This document shows, in pieces, positions 36,504 through 44,890 of a stretch of DNA of 64,000 bases. The position numbers were made by a program, and so were the translations under genes. Source of the DNA: Radicibacter daui (lineage in GTDB: Bacteria > Pseudomonadota > Alphaproteobacteria > Radicibacterales > Radicibacteraceae). The stretch is taken from positions 1,384,501-1,448,500 of the forward strand of contig CP131056.1 in NCBI GenBank assembly GCA_030657355.1. The letters are read 5' to 3'. Positions within the stretch are counted from its first letter, which is position 1. Every line of letters starts with the position of its first letter. The notes under the pieces are model-generated. The model worked only from the letters and a program-made list of their open reading frames with translations, was not told where the DNA came from and did not search any database.

Positions 36504-37076
36504 TTAGCTGGCGAAAGAGATCGTGTCCGAACTGGCAATCCGCGAGATGCGCGGGAAGATTTTGGTCACGGCAAACTCATGCATCTCTGCGGATACGCTG
36601 GTGGTGGCGTCTTCGGCAAGTACCACCTGATAGCCATGCTCCCATGCAGAGCGAGCGGTTGACTCGACGCCGAAATTGGTAGCGATGCCACCGAGTACGA
36701 GGGTGGTGATACCGCGCCGGCGCAATTGCAGGTCCAGCTCCGTGCCATAAAAGGCGCCCCATTGGCGCTTCAGGATCGGGATGTCGCCCGGCTGCTGTAC
36801 TCCGGCGGCAAAGTCGCTCCAGCCGGCCGGCAGGCCGCCGGCCGGGCGTTGCATCGGCGCGTCGACAGTGGCAGGCGGCGCCACGGCGAAGTCCGGCCCG
36901 AAGCCGACATGGACGAGGAAAACCGGCGCGCCGGCAGCACGGAAACGCTCAGCCAGGGCCTTGCCCCGCGCTTCCACCTCCACGGCGCTGTGCGGCGCGA
37001 GAGTGGGCATGCCGAGGATGCCGTTTTGCAGATCGATGAGAACAAGGGCAGAGTGGCGTGGGTCGAGCTGGATCAT
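36504..37076 (-). CDS. Isochorismatase-family hydrolase lacking the catalytic cysteine (YecD-like)
   Basis: Isochorismatase-like alpha/beta protein of 190 residues. Asp15 (LVLIDLQNG) and Lys103 (ILKRQW) of the usual Asp-Lys-Cys triad are present. The nucleophile position reads ATNFGVESTARSAWEHGY, with Gly136 where amidases such as nicotinamidase have Cys. From memory, E. coli YecD and true isochorismatases also lack this Cys, so the protein may hydrolyse a vinyl ether or another substrate rather than an amide. The ATG at 37076, with GGAG upstream, was preferred to a TTG at 37094. It diverges from the TetR gene, whose operators lie in the gap. Confidence 0.85.
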   Translation of the reverse strand: MIQLDPRHSALVLIDLQNGILGMPTLAPHSAVEVEARGKALAERFRAAGAPVFLVHVGFGPDFAVAPPATVDAPMQRPAGGLPAGWSDFAAGVQQPGDIPILKRQWGAFYGTELDLQLRRRGITTLVLGGIATNFGVESTARSAWEHGYQVVLAEDATTSVSAEMHEFAVTKIFPRISRIASSDTISFAS

Positions 37077-37147
37077 TTCCGGCGGCTCCGGCAAAGACGG
37101 GCCGTTGCGGTTGCACCGGGCAAGTGGGAGCCGGTGCAGCAGCGGCC

Positions 37148-37176
37148 TTGAGGTGGACAGGCTATAGCGGATAAAG
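37148..37176 (+). promoter_or_regulatory. Predicted promoter of the TetR gene
   Basis: TTGAGG (37148-37153), a 17-base spacer and ATAAAG (37171-37176). A start site near 37183 would make the mRNA almost leaderless, which fits the lack of a Shine-Dalgarno sequence before ATG 37185. Confidence 0.4.
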
Positions 37177-37183
37177 ATAAAAA

Positions 37184-37230
37184 TATGAGGAATAGCTCAC
37201 AAAAAGAAAATATGAGGGAATCCTCACAAA
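37184..37230. promoter_or_regulatory. Two tandem palindromic operators overlapping the TetR start
   Basis: TGAG-GAATAG-CTCA (37186-37199) and TGAGG-GAAT-CCTCA (37213-37226) are near-identical 14-bp palindromes 27 bases apart, embedded in a direct repeat of about 20 bases. The spacing keeps frame, so the repeat also encodes the N-terminal MRNSSQKEN / MRESSQKS. This is a likely autoregulatory site. Confidence 0.55.
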
Positions 37231-37904
37231 AGTCAACGGCACCGGATGACGCACCGGTGGCGGCAAAACCGGCACGGGTGCGCAAGGCGGCAAGCGTTCA
37301 GGTGGCCAAGGCCCCCCGGCGCGAGCGCGGGCGCCTTCGCGTGGCCTCGCTCCTGGAGGCGGCACAGGCGGTGTTTGCCGAAAAGGGCTTCGATGCCGCG
37401 ACGATGACGGAGATTGCGCAGCGCGCCAAAGCGCCCATCGGCTCGCTCTACCAGTTCTTCGCCAACAAGGACCTGCTCGCCGGCGCACTGCTGGAGCGCT
37501 ATGGCGTCAGCCTCTGGCAGGTCATGGACAAGATTGCGGCGGCGGCGCCCGGCCTGACGGTGGAAACGCTGTCCGACCAGCTGATGGCGGCGCTCGTCTC
37601 GCTCAAGGCAGAGCGCACGGTCGCGCTGGCGCTGATGGAAGTGGCGCATGGCGGGCCGGAAAGTGCGCTTGTGCTGAAGGCGGAGCTGCGCGAGCGGGTG
37701 ACCGCAATCCTGGCGCTCAATTGCCCCAAAGCCCCCGCCGCAAGGCTGCGGCCGCTGGCGATTGCCTATCTCACACTGATGAAATCAGCCGCCACGCTCG
37801 ATGCCGAGGCTGATCTTGCAGAACGGTCCAGCGTGCTTGAGGAAATGCGCGCCGGTGCCCGTGTGTTTCTCGTTGCCCGCCTTTCGGTTCTGGCGGCCTG
37901 CTGA
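37185..37904 (+). CDS. TetR-family transcriptional regulator
   Basis: Repressor-type protein of 239 residues. An unusually long, basic, low-complexity N-terminus (about 1-48) precedes the TetR HTH: RLRVASLLEAAQAVFAEKGF, DAATMTEIAQRAKAPIGSLY and QFFANKDLLAGALL (about 50-100). The C-terminal ligand/dimer domain is all helical. ATG 37185 lies inside the first operator; an alternative ATG at 37212 lies in the second. The neighbouring divergent hydrolase gene is the natural candidate target. A bidirectional terminator follows. Confidence 0.9.
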   Translation: MRNSSQKENMRESSQKSTAPDDAPVAAKPARVRKAASVQVAKAPRRERGRLRVASLLEAAQAVFAEKGFDAATMTEIAQRAKAPIGSLYQFFANKDLLAGALLERYGVSLWQVMDKIAAAAPGLTVETLSDQLMAALVSLKAERTVALALMEVAHGGPESALVLKAELRERVTAILALNCPKAPAARLRPLAIAYLTLMKSAATLDAEADLAERSSVLEEMRAGARVFLVARLSVLAAC

Positions 37905-37911
37905 AAAGAGA

Positions 37912-37944
37912 AAAGACCCTTCGCCTCAGCGGCAAAGGGTCTTT
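37912..37944. terminator. Bidirectional intrinsic terminator
   Basis: AAAGACCCTT (37912-37921) and AAGGGTCTTT (37935-37944) form a perfect 10-bp stem between the convergent TetR and PhyH genes. Confidence 0.85.
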
Positions 37945-37976
37945 GTCTTCTGGCTCTTGCTGCGTCCCGTGCGGGA

Positions 37977-38930
37977 TCAGTCCTGCCAGCTCTTGAGGCC
38001 CAGCAGCTTTTCACCAAGCGGCGTCAGCCGGGCCCGTTCGGCATTGTGCTTTTCCCACTCGCGCGGGTCGCCGGGGAAGGCGCCGCGCTTGGGCGGCTCC
38101 TGGTCACGCCAGCAGGCGATACGGTCCTGCCGTTCGGCGTTGTCGCCTTCATTGGCCGGGGCCATGGAGATGTACTGCGCCATGCGCACCCGGTCTTCGG
38201 AGCGGTTGGGGCGGATGCCGTGGGCAAGCAGGCTGTTGAAGATCAGCATGTCGCCGGCCTTCATCGGCACATTGACGATATCCAGCCCCTCGGGGTTCGG
38301 TGCCCGCGGGTTACGGTCCGGGCCTTGCGTCTTTTCCCATTCGTCGAAGCCCGAGAACAGCGACGGCACGCACTGGAAACCGCCGGTCTCGCTGTCGGTA
38401 TCGACCAGCGACAGCACGCCCTGCACGCCGATGGGCAGCGGACGGACCGAGGTGTCGACATCCCAGTGGATGAAGCCGTTGAAGCTGCGGGCATCGCGAT
38501 TGGGGGTGTTGAGATTGGCGCGGTCGATGGAAACCCACAGATCCTCGCGGTCCCAGATGTCGACGAAGGCGTCGTAGAGCCGCTGCTCCTGCCGGTTATC
38601 CCACAGATACTGGTGGTTATAGATCTCCACCATGCCGCTGTTGTTCAGTTCCTTCATCTTGTGGTCGCGCAGCTGCGGGCGGGACCAGGTGGCCGGATCG
38701 TTCGGGTTCATCTCCTGGAAGCGCCACAGCAGGGCCACCATGCGCTCCACATTCTCGCGCGGCACCGCATTGCGGATGACCACGTAACCGCGGGTAATCC
38801 AGTGCAGCCAGTCTTCCGGCGTCATGACGCGCAGCGGCAGCGCCTTCTTGATGTCCTTGAGCTGCGTGTCGAAGCCCTTGGCCTGGGTGTGCCCGGGATC
38901 GACAGCGGCAAATTTCTCGACGGCAGCCAT
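37977..38930 (-). CDS. Phytanoyl-CoA dioxygenase (PhyH) family protein
   Basis: Fe(II)/2-oxoglutarate-dependent oxygenase of 317 residues; substrate unknown. The iron-binding triad is His155-x-Asp157 in NGFIHWDVD and His237 in LLAHGIRPN, and an Arg shortly after (RPNRSEDRVRM) probably holds 2-oxoglutarate. The start at ATG 38930 has an AGAGGAA ribosome-binding site about eight bases upstream. It diverges from an AraC-family gene, with a 190-base control region between them, so the AraC protein probably controls it. Confidence 0.86.
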   Translation of the reverse strand: MAAVEKFAAVDPGHTQAKGFDTQLKDIKKALPLRVMTPEDWLHWITRGYVVIRNAVPRENVERMVALLWRFQEMNPNDPATWSRPQLRDHKMKELNNSGMVEIYNHQYLWDNRQEQRLYDAFVDIWDREDLWVSIDRANLNTPNRDARSFNGFIHWDVDTSVRPLPIGVQGVLSLVDTDSETGGFQCVPSLFSGFDEWEKTQGPDRNPRAPNPEGLDIVNVPMKAGDMLIFNSLLAHGIRPNRSEDRVRMAQYISMAPANEGDNAERQDRIACWRDQEPPKRGAFPGDPREWEKHNAERARLTPLGEKLLGLKSWQD

Positions 38931-39080
38931 GGAGGTTTCCTCTTCCTTTTGCATCTTGCGGCTCCCACGCCCCAGCCGGCGTCCGGTGGAACCGCATCGG
39001 TTGATGAAAGGAAGATAGGCCGGGCGGAGAAGGCCATGTTGCCATCGCCTTGCCAAAACTGGTACTATTCTGGCGTTTCT

Positions 39081-39099
39081 GATCCGCTTCTGGTGGATC
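39081..39099. promoter_or_regulatory. Inverted repeat in the PhyH/AraC divergent control region
   Basis: GATCC (39081-39085) and GGATC (39095-39099) separated by nine bases, about 22 bases before the araC-type start codon. The 190-base gap is the only shared control region of the divergent pair; no clear promoter was resolved. Confidence 0.3.
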
Positions 39100-39120
39100 A
39101 TCGCATTAATTTGAGCAGTC

Positions 39121-40020
39121 ATGCGCCCTTATCGCGAAACGGTCAGCATTGCCGAGGATCAGAGCTGGACGCTGCTTAACCGGCGCCTTGACGACGAGAT
39201 TCCGTTCCAGTGGCACTACCATCCGGAATTCGAGCTGACGCTGACGCTCAACAGCCGGGGCCAGCGTTATATCGGCGACCATATCGGCCGTTATGACGAC
39301 GGCGATCTGGTACTGCTCGGCCCCAACCTGCCGCACACCTGGTGCTCGGCCGAGCGCATCGATCCGGCGCACCCGCATATCGCCCTTGTCATGTGGTTCA
39401 CGCCCGACTGGGCCCGGCCACTGACGGGAACTCTTACGGAGCTGAAGGCGATGGAGCCGATGCTGGCAGCCTCCGGCCGCGGCCTTGTCTTCTCCGCCGC
39501 TTCCGCGGCCGATGTGCGCCCGCTGGTGGAAAGCCTGCCGGGGCTTGACCCGCCAAGCCGCGTCATCCGCCTGATCGAGATTTTGAGCCGCCTTGCCCGC
39601 CGCGGCGAATATGAGCCGCTGGCAAGCCCGGCGGCCGATGCGATGGCGGCAGCCTCGCCGGACCGCGACCGCATCTCGCGCGTGCTGGACCATTTGCATG
39701 CTCATTACCGCGACGAGGTAACGATCGCGGATCTGGCCGGTATCGCCTGCCTCAGCATCTCTGGCTTTCATCGCCTGTTCCGGCGCCACACCAGCCTTAC
39801 CGTCTCCGACTATCTGGCGCAGCTGCGCATCGGCCGGGCCTGCGCCTTGCTGATCAACGGCCAGCTTCCGGTCGCCCATGTGGCGGATGAGGCGGGCTAC
39901 AGCAATCTCTCGCATTTCAACCGGCAGTTCCGTGCCCTGAAGGGCATGACGCCGCGCGAGTTCCGGCGCAGTTTCGCCCTGCCGGTGCGGCGGGCGGGAC
40001 GGCAGGCCGCTGCCGCCTGA
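39121..40020 (+). CDS. AraC-family regulator with N-terminal cupin
   Basis: Transcription activator of 299 residues. The N-terminal cupin (about 20-110) shows FQWHYHPEFELTL and GDLVLLGPNLPHTWC, the small-molecule-binding beta barrel. The C-terminal double HTH (about 185-285) shows VTIADLAGIACLSISGFHRL and VAHVADEAGYSNLSHFNRQF then FRALKGMTPREFRR, the AraC signature. The effector is unknown. It diverges from the PhyH dioxygenase, the probable target. Confidence 0.93.
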   Translation: MRPYRETVSIAEDQSWTLLNRRLDDEIPFQWHYHPEFELTLTLNSRGQRYIGDHIGRYDDGDLVLLGPNLPHTWCSAERIDPAHPHIALVMWFTPDWARPLTGTLTELKAMEPMLAASGRGLVFSAASAADVRPLVESLPGLDPPSRVIRLIEILSRLARRGEYEPLASPAADAMAAASPDRDRISRVLDHLHAHYRDEVTIADLAGIACLSISGFHRLFRRHTSLTVSDYLAQLRIGRACALLINGQLPVAHVADEAGYSNLSHFNRQFRALKGMTPREFRRSFALPVRRAGRQAAAA

Positions 40021-40129
40021 AGGCCGTCCTACTCCGGGTGGTTATGTTGTCAGAAGCTGCCTAAAGATTTACCGTCAGCGCTCAGGATTTGGCAGGCGTT
40101 TGGGCCGGCTTCTGGAGCGCCGATAGGTC

Positions 40130-40453
40130 ATGAGCGAGCTGATCGAGGTTTGGGTCACCTGTCCTGATAACGACATCGCGCTGGCCATCGCCAATGCCGC
40201 TGTGGAGGCCCGCCTCGCGGCCTGCGCCAACATCGTGCCCGGCATCACCAGCGTCTATCGCTGGGAAGGTGAGCTGGTGCGCGACCGCGAGTTTTCGGTG
40301 ATGCTGAAAACGCGTGCCACCTTGTTTGACCGGCTGTCTGCGGCCATCCGTGCCGAGCATCCCTATGAGGTGCCCGCCATCATCGCCACCCCGGTGGTGG
40401 CGGTAACGGCGGACTATCGTGACTGGGTGCTGGAAGAGACGCTTTCGGCCTGA
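40130..40453 (+). CDS. cutA: Divalent-cation tolerance protein CutA
   Basis: Small trimeric PII-like protein, 107 residues, linked to copper tolerance in E. coli. Signature stretches are LIEVWVTCPDNDIALAIANA, RLAACANIVPGITSVYRWEG and HPYEVPAIIATPV. Length matches the family. It ends two bases before the stop of the convergent aminotransferase gene. Confidence 0.93.
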   Translation: MSELIEVWVTCPDNDIALAIANAAVEARLAACANIVPGITSVYRWEGELVRDREFSVMLKTRATLFDRLSAAIRAEHPYEVPAIIATPVVAVTADYRDWVLEETLSA

Positions 40454-40455
40454 TC

Positions 40456-41637
40456 TCAGGCGGCGATGCGTTTGGCAACAAAGCGCGACAGGCGCTCGAT
40501 ACCCTCGTTCAGCTTGGCCGGGCTTGCCGCATAACACCAGCGCAGCCAGCCTTCGCCTTCCGGGCCAAAGGCGCTGCCGGGCGCAAGGCCGAGCCCGGTT
40601 TCGCTGATAAGCGCGCGCGCCAGCATCATGCAGTCATCAAACCCGGTTATGCGGAAGAACGCGTACATGGCGCCAGTCGCCTCCGGCAGTTCAACACCGG
40701 GCAGCGCGCGCAGGGCGCCGAACAGGCGATCACGTGCCGCCGTCAGTTCGCCCGCCTGCTGCTTCACGTAAGTTTCGCCGCCGGTGATGGCGGCCAGCGC
40801 TCCCGCCTGCACGAACTGCGGCACGCAGGAGGTGTTGAACTCGACGAGCTTGGTAAGGTCGGCGGAAAGGCTCGGCGGCACGGTCAGCCAGCCGACGCGC
40901 CAGCCGGTCATGCTCCAGGCCTTGGAAAAGCTGTTGGCGCTGATGACCCGGTCTTCCGGCTCCGCCAGCGTCAGGAAGGAGGGGGCGGATTTCTGCCCCG
41001 CCTCATAGACAAGCCGCTCATAGACATCATCCGCCAGCACCCAGATGCCATGGCGGCGGCAATGCTCGAAAACCGCCTTCTGCGTCTCGCGGTCAATCAC
41101 CCAGCCGGTGGGGTTGCCGGGGGAGTTGAGGATCAGCAGCCGGGTGTCCGGTGTCAGCGCCGCGATCAGCCGGTCGGCATCCAGCTGCCAGCGCCCGCCG
41201 GTGATGCCGAGCGGCACGCGCTCTACAGTGGCGCCCAGAATGCGCGGGATCTCGACAAGGTTCGGCCAGATCGGCGTTACCGCCACCACCCGGTCACCGG
41301 GCTCCAGCACCAGCTGTGCCGCCAGCATCAGCGCCTGCAGGCCCGAGCCGGTAACACCAACCCGCTCCATGTCGAAGGGGCGGCCATGCAGGGCGGTGAG
41401 ATAGTCGGCAATCGCCTGCCGCAGGGCGGGCTGGCCCAGATTCTGGCTGTAGAAGGTCTCGCCGCGCTGGAGGGACGCCTCGGCCGCCTTGCGCACGAAA
41501 TCCGGCGTCGACTGCTCGCTCTCGCCGAACCAGAAGGGCAGCACATCGGCCCGTCCCATGGCGGCATTGGCGACATCCCGGATGCGGGAGGAGGAGAGGG
41601 CGCGTACGCTGTCGCGGGCCACGGCGGGATAGGTCAT
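40456..41637 (-). CDS. Class I/II PLP-dependent aminotransferase
   Basis: Fold-type I aminotransferase of 393 residues, aspartate aminotransferase superfamily. Visible are FGESEQSTPDFV, the phosphate-binding region GSGLQALMLAAQ, NSPGNPTGWVI, the PLP Asp in VLADDVYERLVY and the PLP lysine in ANSFSKAWSMTGWRVGW. The carboxylate-binding Arg is in GWLRWCYA. Substrate is not determined. The start at 41637 was chosen because similarity begins there. It stands between cutA and a Bcr/CflA transporter without an operon partner. Confidence 0.9.
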   Translation of the reverse strand: MTYPAVARDSVRALSSSRIRDVANAAMGRADVLPFWFGESEQSTPDFVRKAAEASLQRGETFYSQNLGQPALRQAIADYLTALHGRPFDMERVGVTGSGLQALMLAAQLVLEPGDRVVAVTPIWPNLVEIPRILGATVERVPLGITGGRWQLDADRLIAALTPDTRLLILNSPGNPTGWVIDRETQKAVFEHCRRHGIWVLADDVYERLVYEAGQKSAPSFLTLAEPEDRVISANSFSKAWSMTGWRVGWLTVPPSLSADLTKLVEFNTSCVPQFVQAGALAAITGGETYVKQQAGELTAARDRLFGALRALPGVELPEATGAMYAFFRITGFDDCMMLARALISETGLGLAPGSAFGPEGEGWLRWCYAASPAKLNEGIERLSRFVAKRIAA

Positions 41638-41852
41638 AGCGGGGCAGGTGTCCGAAGTAAGGGGCTGATGCAAGCGATAGCGTGAGGTGAAGGAAGGTAC
41701 AACCGTCCCGGTGGTGAAAGTGAGGGTATCCTCGCAATCTTGCCGCAAGTGCCATGATCCGGCCGGGGGACGCCTATGCGCAGAGGGCTGGTTGTGGGCC
41801 TGCGGGGCGGGGCCTATCACCATTATAGAAGACAGAAAGCCGGGACTTCCTG

Positions 41853-43073
41853 ATGAGACTGAAACCGCAATCCTTCGCCTTCACGCTGTTGCTGGGGGCG
41901 CTTTCAGCATTGCCGTCCATCTCGATCGACATGGGTCTGCCCGGTATCCCGGCGCTGGAAGGGGAGTTTACCGATGCTGTCGGGCGGGGCGCGCTGACAC
42001 TCAGCCTTTTCCTTGCCGGTTTCGCCCTTGCCCCGTCCGTGTGCGGGCCGATCTCCGACCGGTATGGCCGGCGGCCGACGGTGATCGTCGGGCTCATCAT
42101 GTTTGCCGCCGCTGCCGGGCTTTGTGCGCTGGCGCCCAGTTTCGGTGTGCTGCTGGTTCTGCGCCTGCTGCAGGGCATGGCTGCCGGTGCCTGCGTCACC
42201 ATGCCGATGGCCGTCGTGCGTGACGTGTTCGAGGGTTTTCAGGCCCGTACCCGCATTGCCCACATCACCACCGTGCTCGGCATTTCACCGCTGGTGGCCC
42301 CGGCGCTCGGCTCCTGGGTTATGAGCTTTGCCAGCTGGCGGATCATCTATGCGACGCAGGCCTCGCTGGCGCTTGTCATCCTTGTCGCCGTCGTGCTCGG
42401 TTTCTCCGAGACCTTGCCGGAGGAGCGGCGGCGTCCGCTGCATCCGCGCCAGCTGCTCGGCACCTACCGGATGGTGCTCGGCAACCGCAGCTTCATCAAT
42501 TACACGCTGGTCTATGCCTTCAGCTTTGCCGGCATGTTCGCCTATGTCTCCACCTCATCGGCGGTAATCATGGGCTCCTTCGGCCTGTCGGCCCATGTGT
42601 TCTCCCTCATCTTCGCCTGCTGTTCCTTTGGCGTCATGCTTGGGTCGATCGTCAGCGGCTATTTCAGCCGCCGCAATGTTCATAGCCATCGCATCCTCAA
42701 TATCAGCCAGCTGGCGCAGTTGCTGGCCGTGGTGGCCGCCTTCCTGCTCTGCTTCTTCAATCTGGAAACGGCACCGACCCTGATGCCGCTGATCTTCCTC
42801 ACCATCTTCAGCTATGGCGTCGGCGCGCCCAATTCCACGCATGAAGCCCTCCAACCCCTGCCCCATGCGGCGGGTGCTGCCTCGGGCCTGATGCGCTGTA
42901 TCCAGATGGTGCTGGGCTCGCTCTCTTCGGCGCTGGTGGCGGCCTTCGCTCCGCTGGGCCATCCGGCACTGACGATGAGCATCGTCATGGTAGCGATGAT
43001 GGCGCTTTCCGGTGTCTTCTACCTCGCCCAGCTGCGCCTTGAGCAGAAAGAGCCGGCGCCCGCGCGGGCCTGA
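41853..43073 (+). CDS. Bcr/CflA-family MFS drug-resistance transporter
   Basis: Twelve-helix proton-driven exporter of 406 residues. The order LPSISIDMGLPGIPALEGEF, GPISDRYGRRPTVIVG (motif A) and LRLLQGMAAGACVTMPMAVV followed by RDVF is diagnostic of the Bcr/CflA subfamily, associated with bicyclomycin, chloramphenicol or other compound efflux. No regulator is adjacent. A palindrome follows at 43079-43095. Confidence 0.9.
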   Translation: MRLKPQSFAFTLLLGALSALPSISIDMGLPGIPALEGEFTDAVGRGALTLSLFLAGFALAPSVCGPISDRYGRRPTVIVGLIMFAAAAGLCALAPSFGVLLVLRLLQGMAAGACVTMPMAVVRDVFEGFQARTRIAHITTVLGISPLVAPALGSWVMSFASWRIIYATQASLALVILVAVVLGFSETLPEERRRPLHPRQLLGTYRMVLGNRSFINYTLVYAFSFAGMFAYVSTSSAVIMGSFGLSAHVFSLIFACCSFGVMLGSIVSGYFSRRNVHSHRILNISQLAQLLAVVAAFLLCFFNLETAPTLMPLIFLTIFSYGVGAPNSTHEALQPLPHAAGAASGLMRCIQMVLGSLSSALVAAFAPLGHPALTMSIVMVAMMALSGVFYLAQLRLEQKEPAPARA

Positions 43074-43078
43074 ACGGC

Positions 43079-43095
43079 GTGCATAAACTATGCGT
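43079..43095. promoter_or_regulatory. Palindromic element between the Bcr/CflA and HAD genes
   Basis: GCATA-AAC-TATGC (43081-43093) inside a 17-base stretch that matches 13 of 17 positions of the element at 23224-23240. It lies 91 bases upstream of the HAD start codon and just after the transporter stop. Confidence 0.4.
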
Positions 43096-43185
43096 GGGCA
43101 AGGTGCCGGGCCTGGCGTTAGGGTAACCAGGCCCGCCTTGCCCTGCCGCTCTGGCGGGCCCGAAGGTTTTTGAAGGCTCTGCCCC

Positions 43186-43914
43186 ATGCGCACGCTCACC
43201 ACCATCGGCTTTGATGCCGACGACACGCTCTGGCACACCGAGCGGGTTTTTCGCCTGACCGAAGAGCGGTTTGCCGAGATTCTCTCCCCCCATGTCGACA
43301 CCAGCAACCTCACCGAGCGGTTGCTGGAGACGGAGCGGCGCACCATCAAGTTCTACGGCTTCGGCTGGAAGGGTTTTGTCCTTTCCATGATCGAGACCGC
43401 GATCGAGGTGACGGAGGGCAAGGTGCCGACCAGCGTGGTACGCGACCTGCTGGAGCTGGGGCGCGAGATGCCGAGCTTTCCGGTGGAGACGCTGCCGGGC
43501 GTGCGCGAGACGCTGGAAGCGCTGGCGGATGACTACCGGCTCGTCCTTATCACCAAGGGCGATCTGCTGGATCAGGAGCAGAAGCTGGCGCGCTCCGGCC
43601 TCGGCGATCTGTTCGATGCGGTGGAGATTGTCAGCGACAAGAAGCGCGACACCTATGAGCGCGCCTTTGCCCGCCATGGGGACGGGGCGGAGCGCAGCAT
43701 GATGGTTGGCAATTCGCTGAAATCCGACGTGATCCCGGCGCTCGAAGCCGGCAGCTGGGGGGTGCATATCCCGCATCCGCTCACCTGGGCGCTGGAAATC
43801 GTCGACCCGCCCCAAGGTGCGCCGCGCTTCCACTCTCTGGAAGAGATCGTGCATCTTCACGGGCTTCTGGAGGGTATTGACCCCGCCCGGGCGCCGCGAA
43901 AGGCAAGCCGCTAG
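43186..43914 (+). CDS. HAD-superfamily hydrolase
   Basis: Phosphatase-type HAD protein of 242 residues. Motif I is GFDADDTLWHTE with the nucleophile and acid/base Asp pair, motif II is LVLITKGD, motif III Lys is in VSDKKRDTY, and motif IV is MMVGNSLKSDV. The helical cap domain sits between motifs I and II (about 20-105). Substrate unknown. It may be transcribed from its own promoter near the palindrome at 43079. Confidence 0.88.
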   Translation: MRTLTTIGFDADDTLWHTERVFRLTEERFAEILSPHVDTSNLTERLLETERRTIKFYGFGWKGFVLSMIETAIEVTEGKVPTSVVRDLLELGREMPSFPVETLPGVRETLEALADDYRLVLITKGDLLDQEQKLARSGLGDLFDAVEIVSDKKRDTYERAFARHGDGAERSMMVGNSLKSDVIPALEAGSWGVHIPHPLTWALEIVDPPQGAPRFHSLEEIVHLHGLLEGIDPARAPRKASR

Positions 43915-44041
43915 GCTATCGCTTGCGGCCAGACGACGCAGGGGCCCTTCCGGGATCCTGCTTTGGTCTTGCCCTCGCCCTTATGCCTGATAGGAAGGGG
44001 CCGGCGACAAGCCGGCGTCATTCCGGGCGGAGGGGACCCCC

Positions 44042-44890
44042 ATGCTGACCTATTTTCAGGCGATCATCCTTGGGCTCCTGCAAGGGGTGAGCGAGCTTTT
44101 CCCCATATCGAGCCTTGGCCACAGCGTATTGCTGCCGCCGCTTGCCGGCTGGCAGATCGACCAGACGCACGGCGCCTTCCTCTCTTTCCTTGTCCTGACT
44201 CATCTGGCAACCGCACTGGTGCTGCTGGGGTTCTTCTGGCGTGACTGGCTCAATCTGCTGATGGGCCTCTTCCGCAGCGTGCGGCGCGGCCGTCTTGCGC
44301 CCGGCGATACGCAGGAAAGACTGATCTGGCTGCTCCTCGTCAGCACCGTGCCGGCGGGGCTGATCGGTCTTGCCCTGCAAAAGAAGATCGAGCTCTTGTT
44401 TGCCGCGCCGGCCATCGTTGCCATCGCGCTCGCCCTCAACGGTCTTGTGCTCTATCTGACCGAGCGGATGCGCAAGCCTGACGAGGCGGAAGGTGAGCCT
44501 GATGACCGGCGTCTTGCTGCCCTTACATGGCGGCAAGCGGTGCTCATCGGGCTTGCCCAGTGCCTGGCCCTTATCCCGGGTTTTTCCCGCACCGGCATTT
44601 CCATGGCTGGCGGTCTGCTGACCGGCCTCAATCACGAAAATGCGCTGCGTTATGCCTTCCTGCTGGCGACACCCATCATTCTGGCCGCTGCCGTGCTGAA
44701 GCTGCCGGGGCTTTTCCTGCAGGGCGCCGCCGGCCTTGGTCCGGCGCTGGCCGGCGCTGCGGCAGCGGCCTTCTCGGCCTTCCTCGCGATTCAATTTCTC
44801 ACCCGCTATTTCAGGGCCCGCACCCTGATGCCCTTTGCCTGTTACTGCACGATTGGCGGCATCCTCTATCTTTCCTGGCTCGTGTACTGA
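44042..44890 (+). CDS. uppP: Undecaprenyl-diphosphatase (BacA/UppP type)
   Basis: Inner-membrane phosphatase recycling the undecaprenyl carrier for peptidoglycan and other cell-wall polymers; 282 residues with eight or so helices. The two conserved motifs are present as GVSELFPISSLGH (usually ...EFLPISSTGH) and IPGFSRTGISMAGGLL (usually PGxSRSG). The sequence is more divergent than the typical housekeeping copy, so this may be a second, paralogous phosphatase. Confidence 0.88.
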   Translation: MLTYFQAIILGLLQGVSELFPISSLGHSVLLPPLAGWQIDQTHGAFLSFLVLTHLATALVLLGFFWRDWLNLLMGLFRSVRRGRLAPGDTQERLIWLLLVSTVPAGLIGLALQKKIELLFAAPAIVAIALALNGLVLYLTERMRKPDEAEGEPDDRRLAALTWRQAVLIGLAQCLALIPGFSRTGISMAGGLLTGLNHENALRYAFLLATPIILAAAVLKLPGLFLQGAAGLGPALAGAAAAAFSAFLAIQFLTRYFRARTLMPFACYCTIGGILYLSWLVY

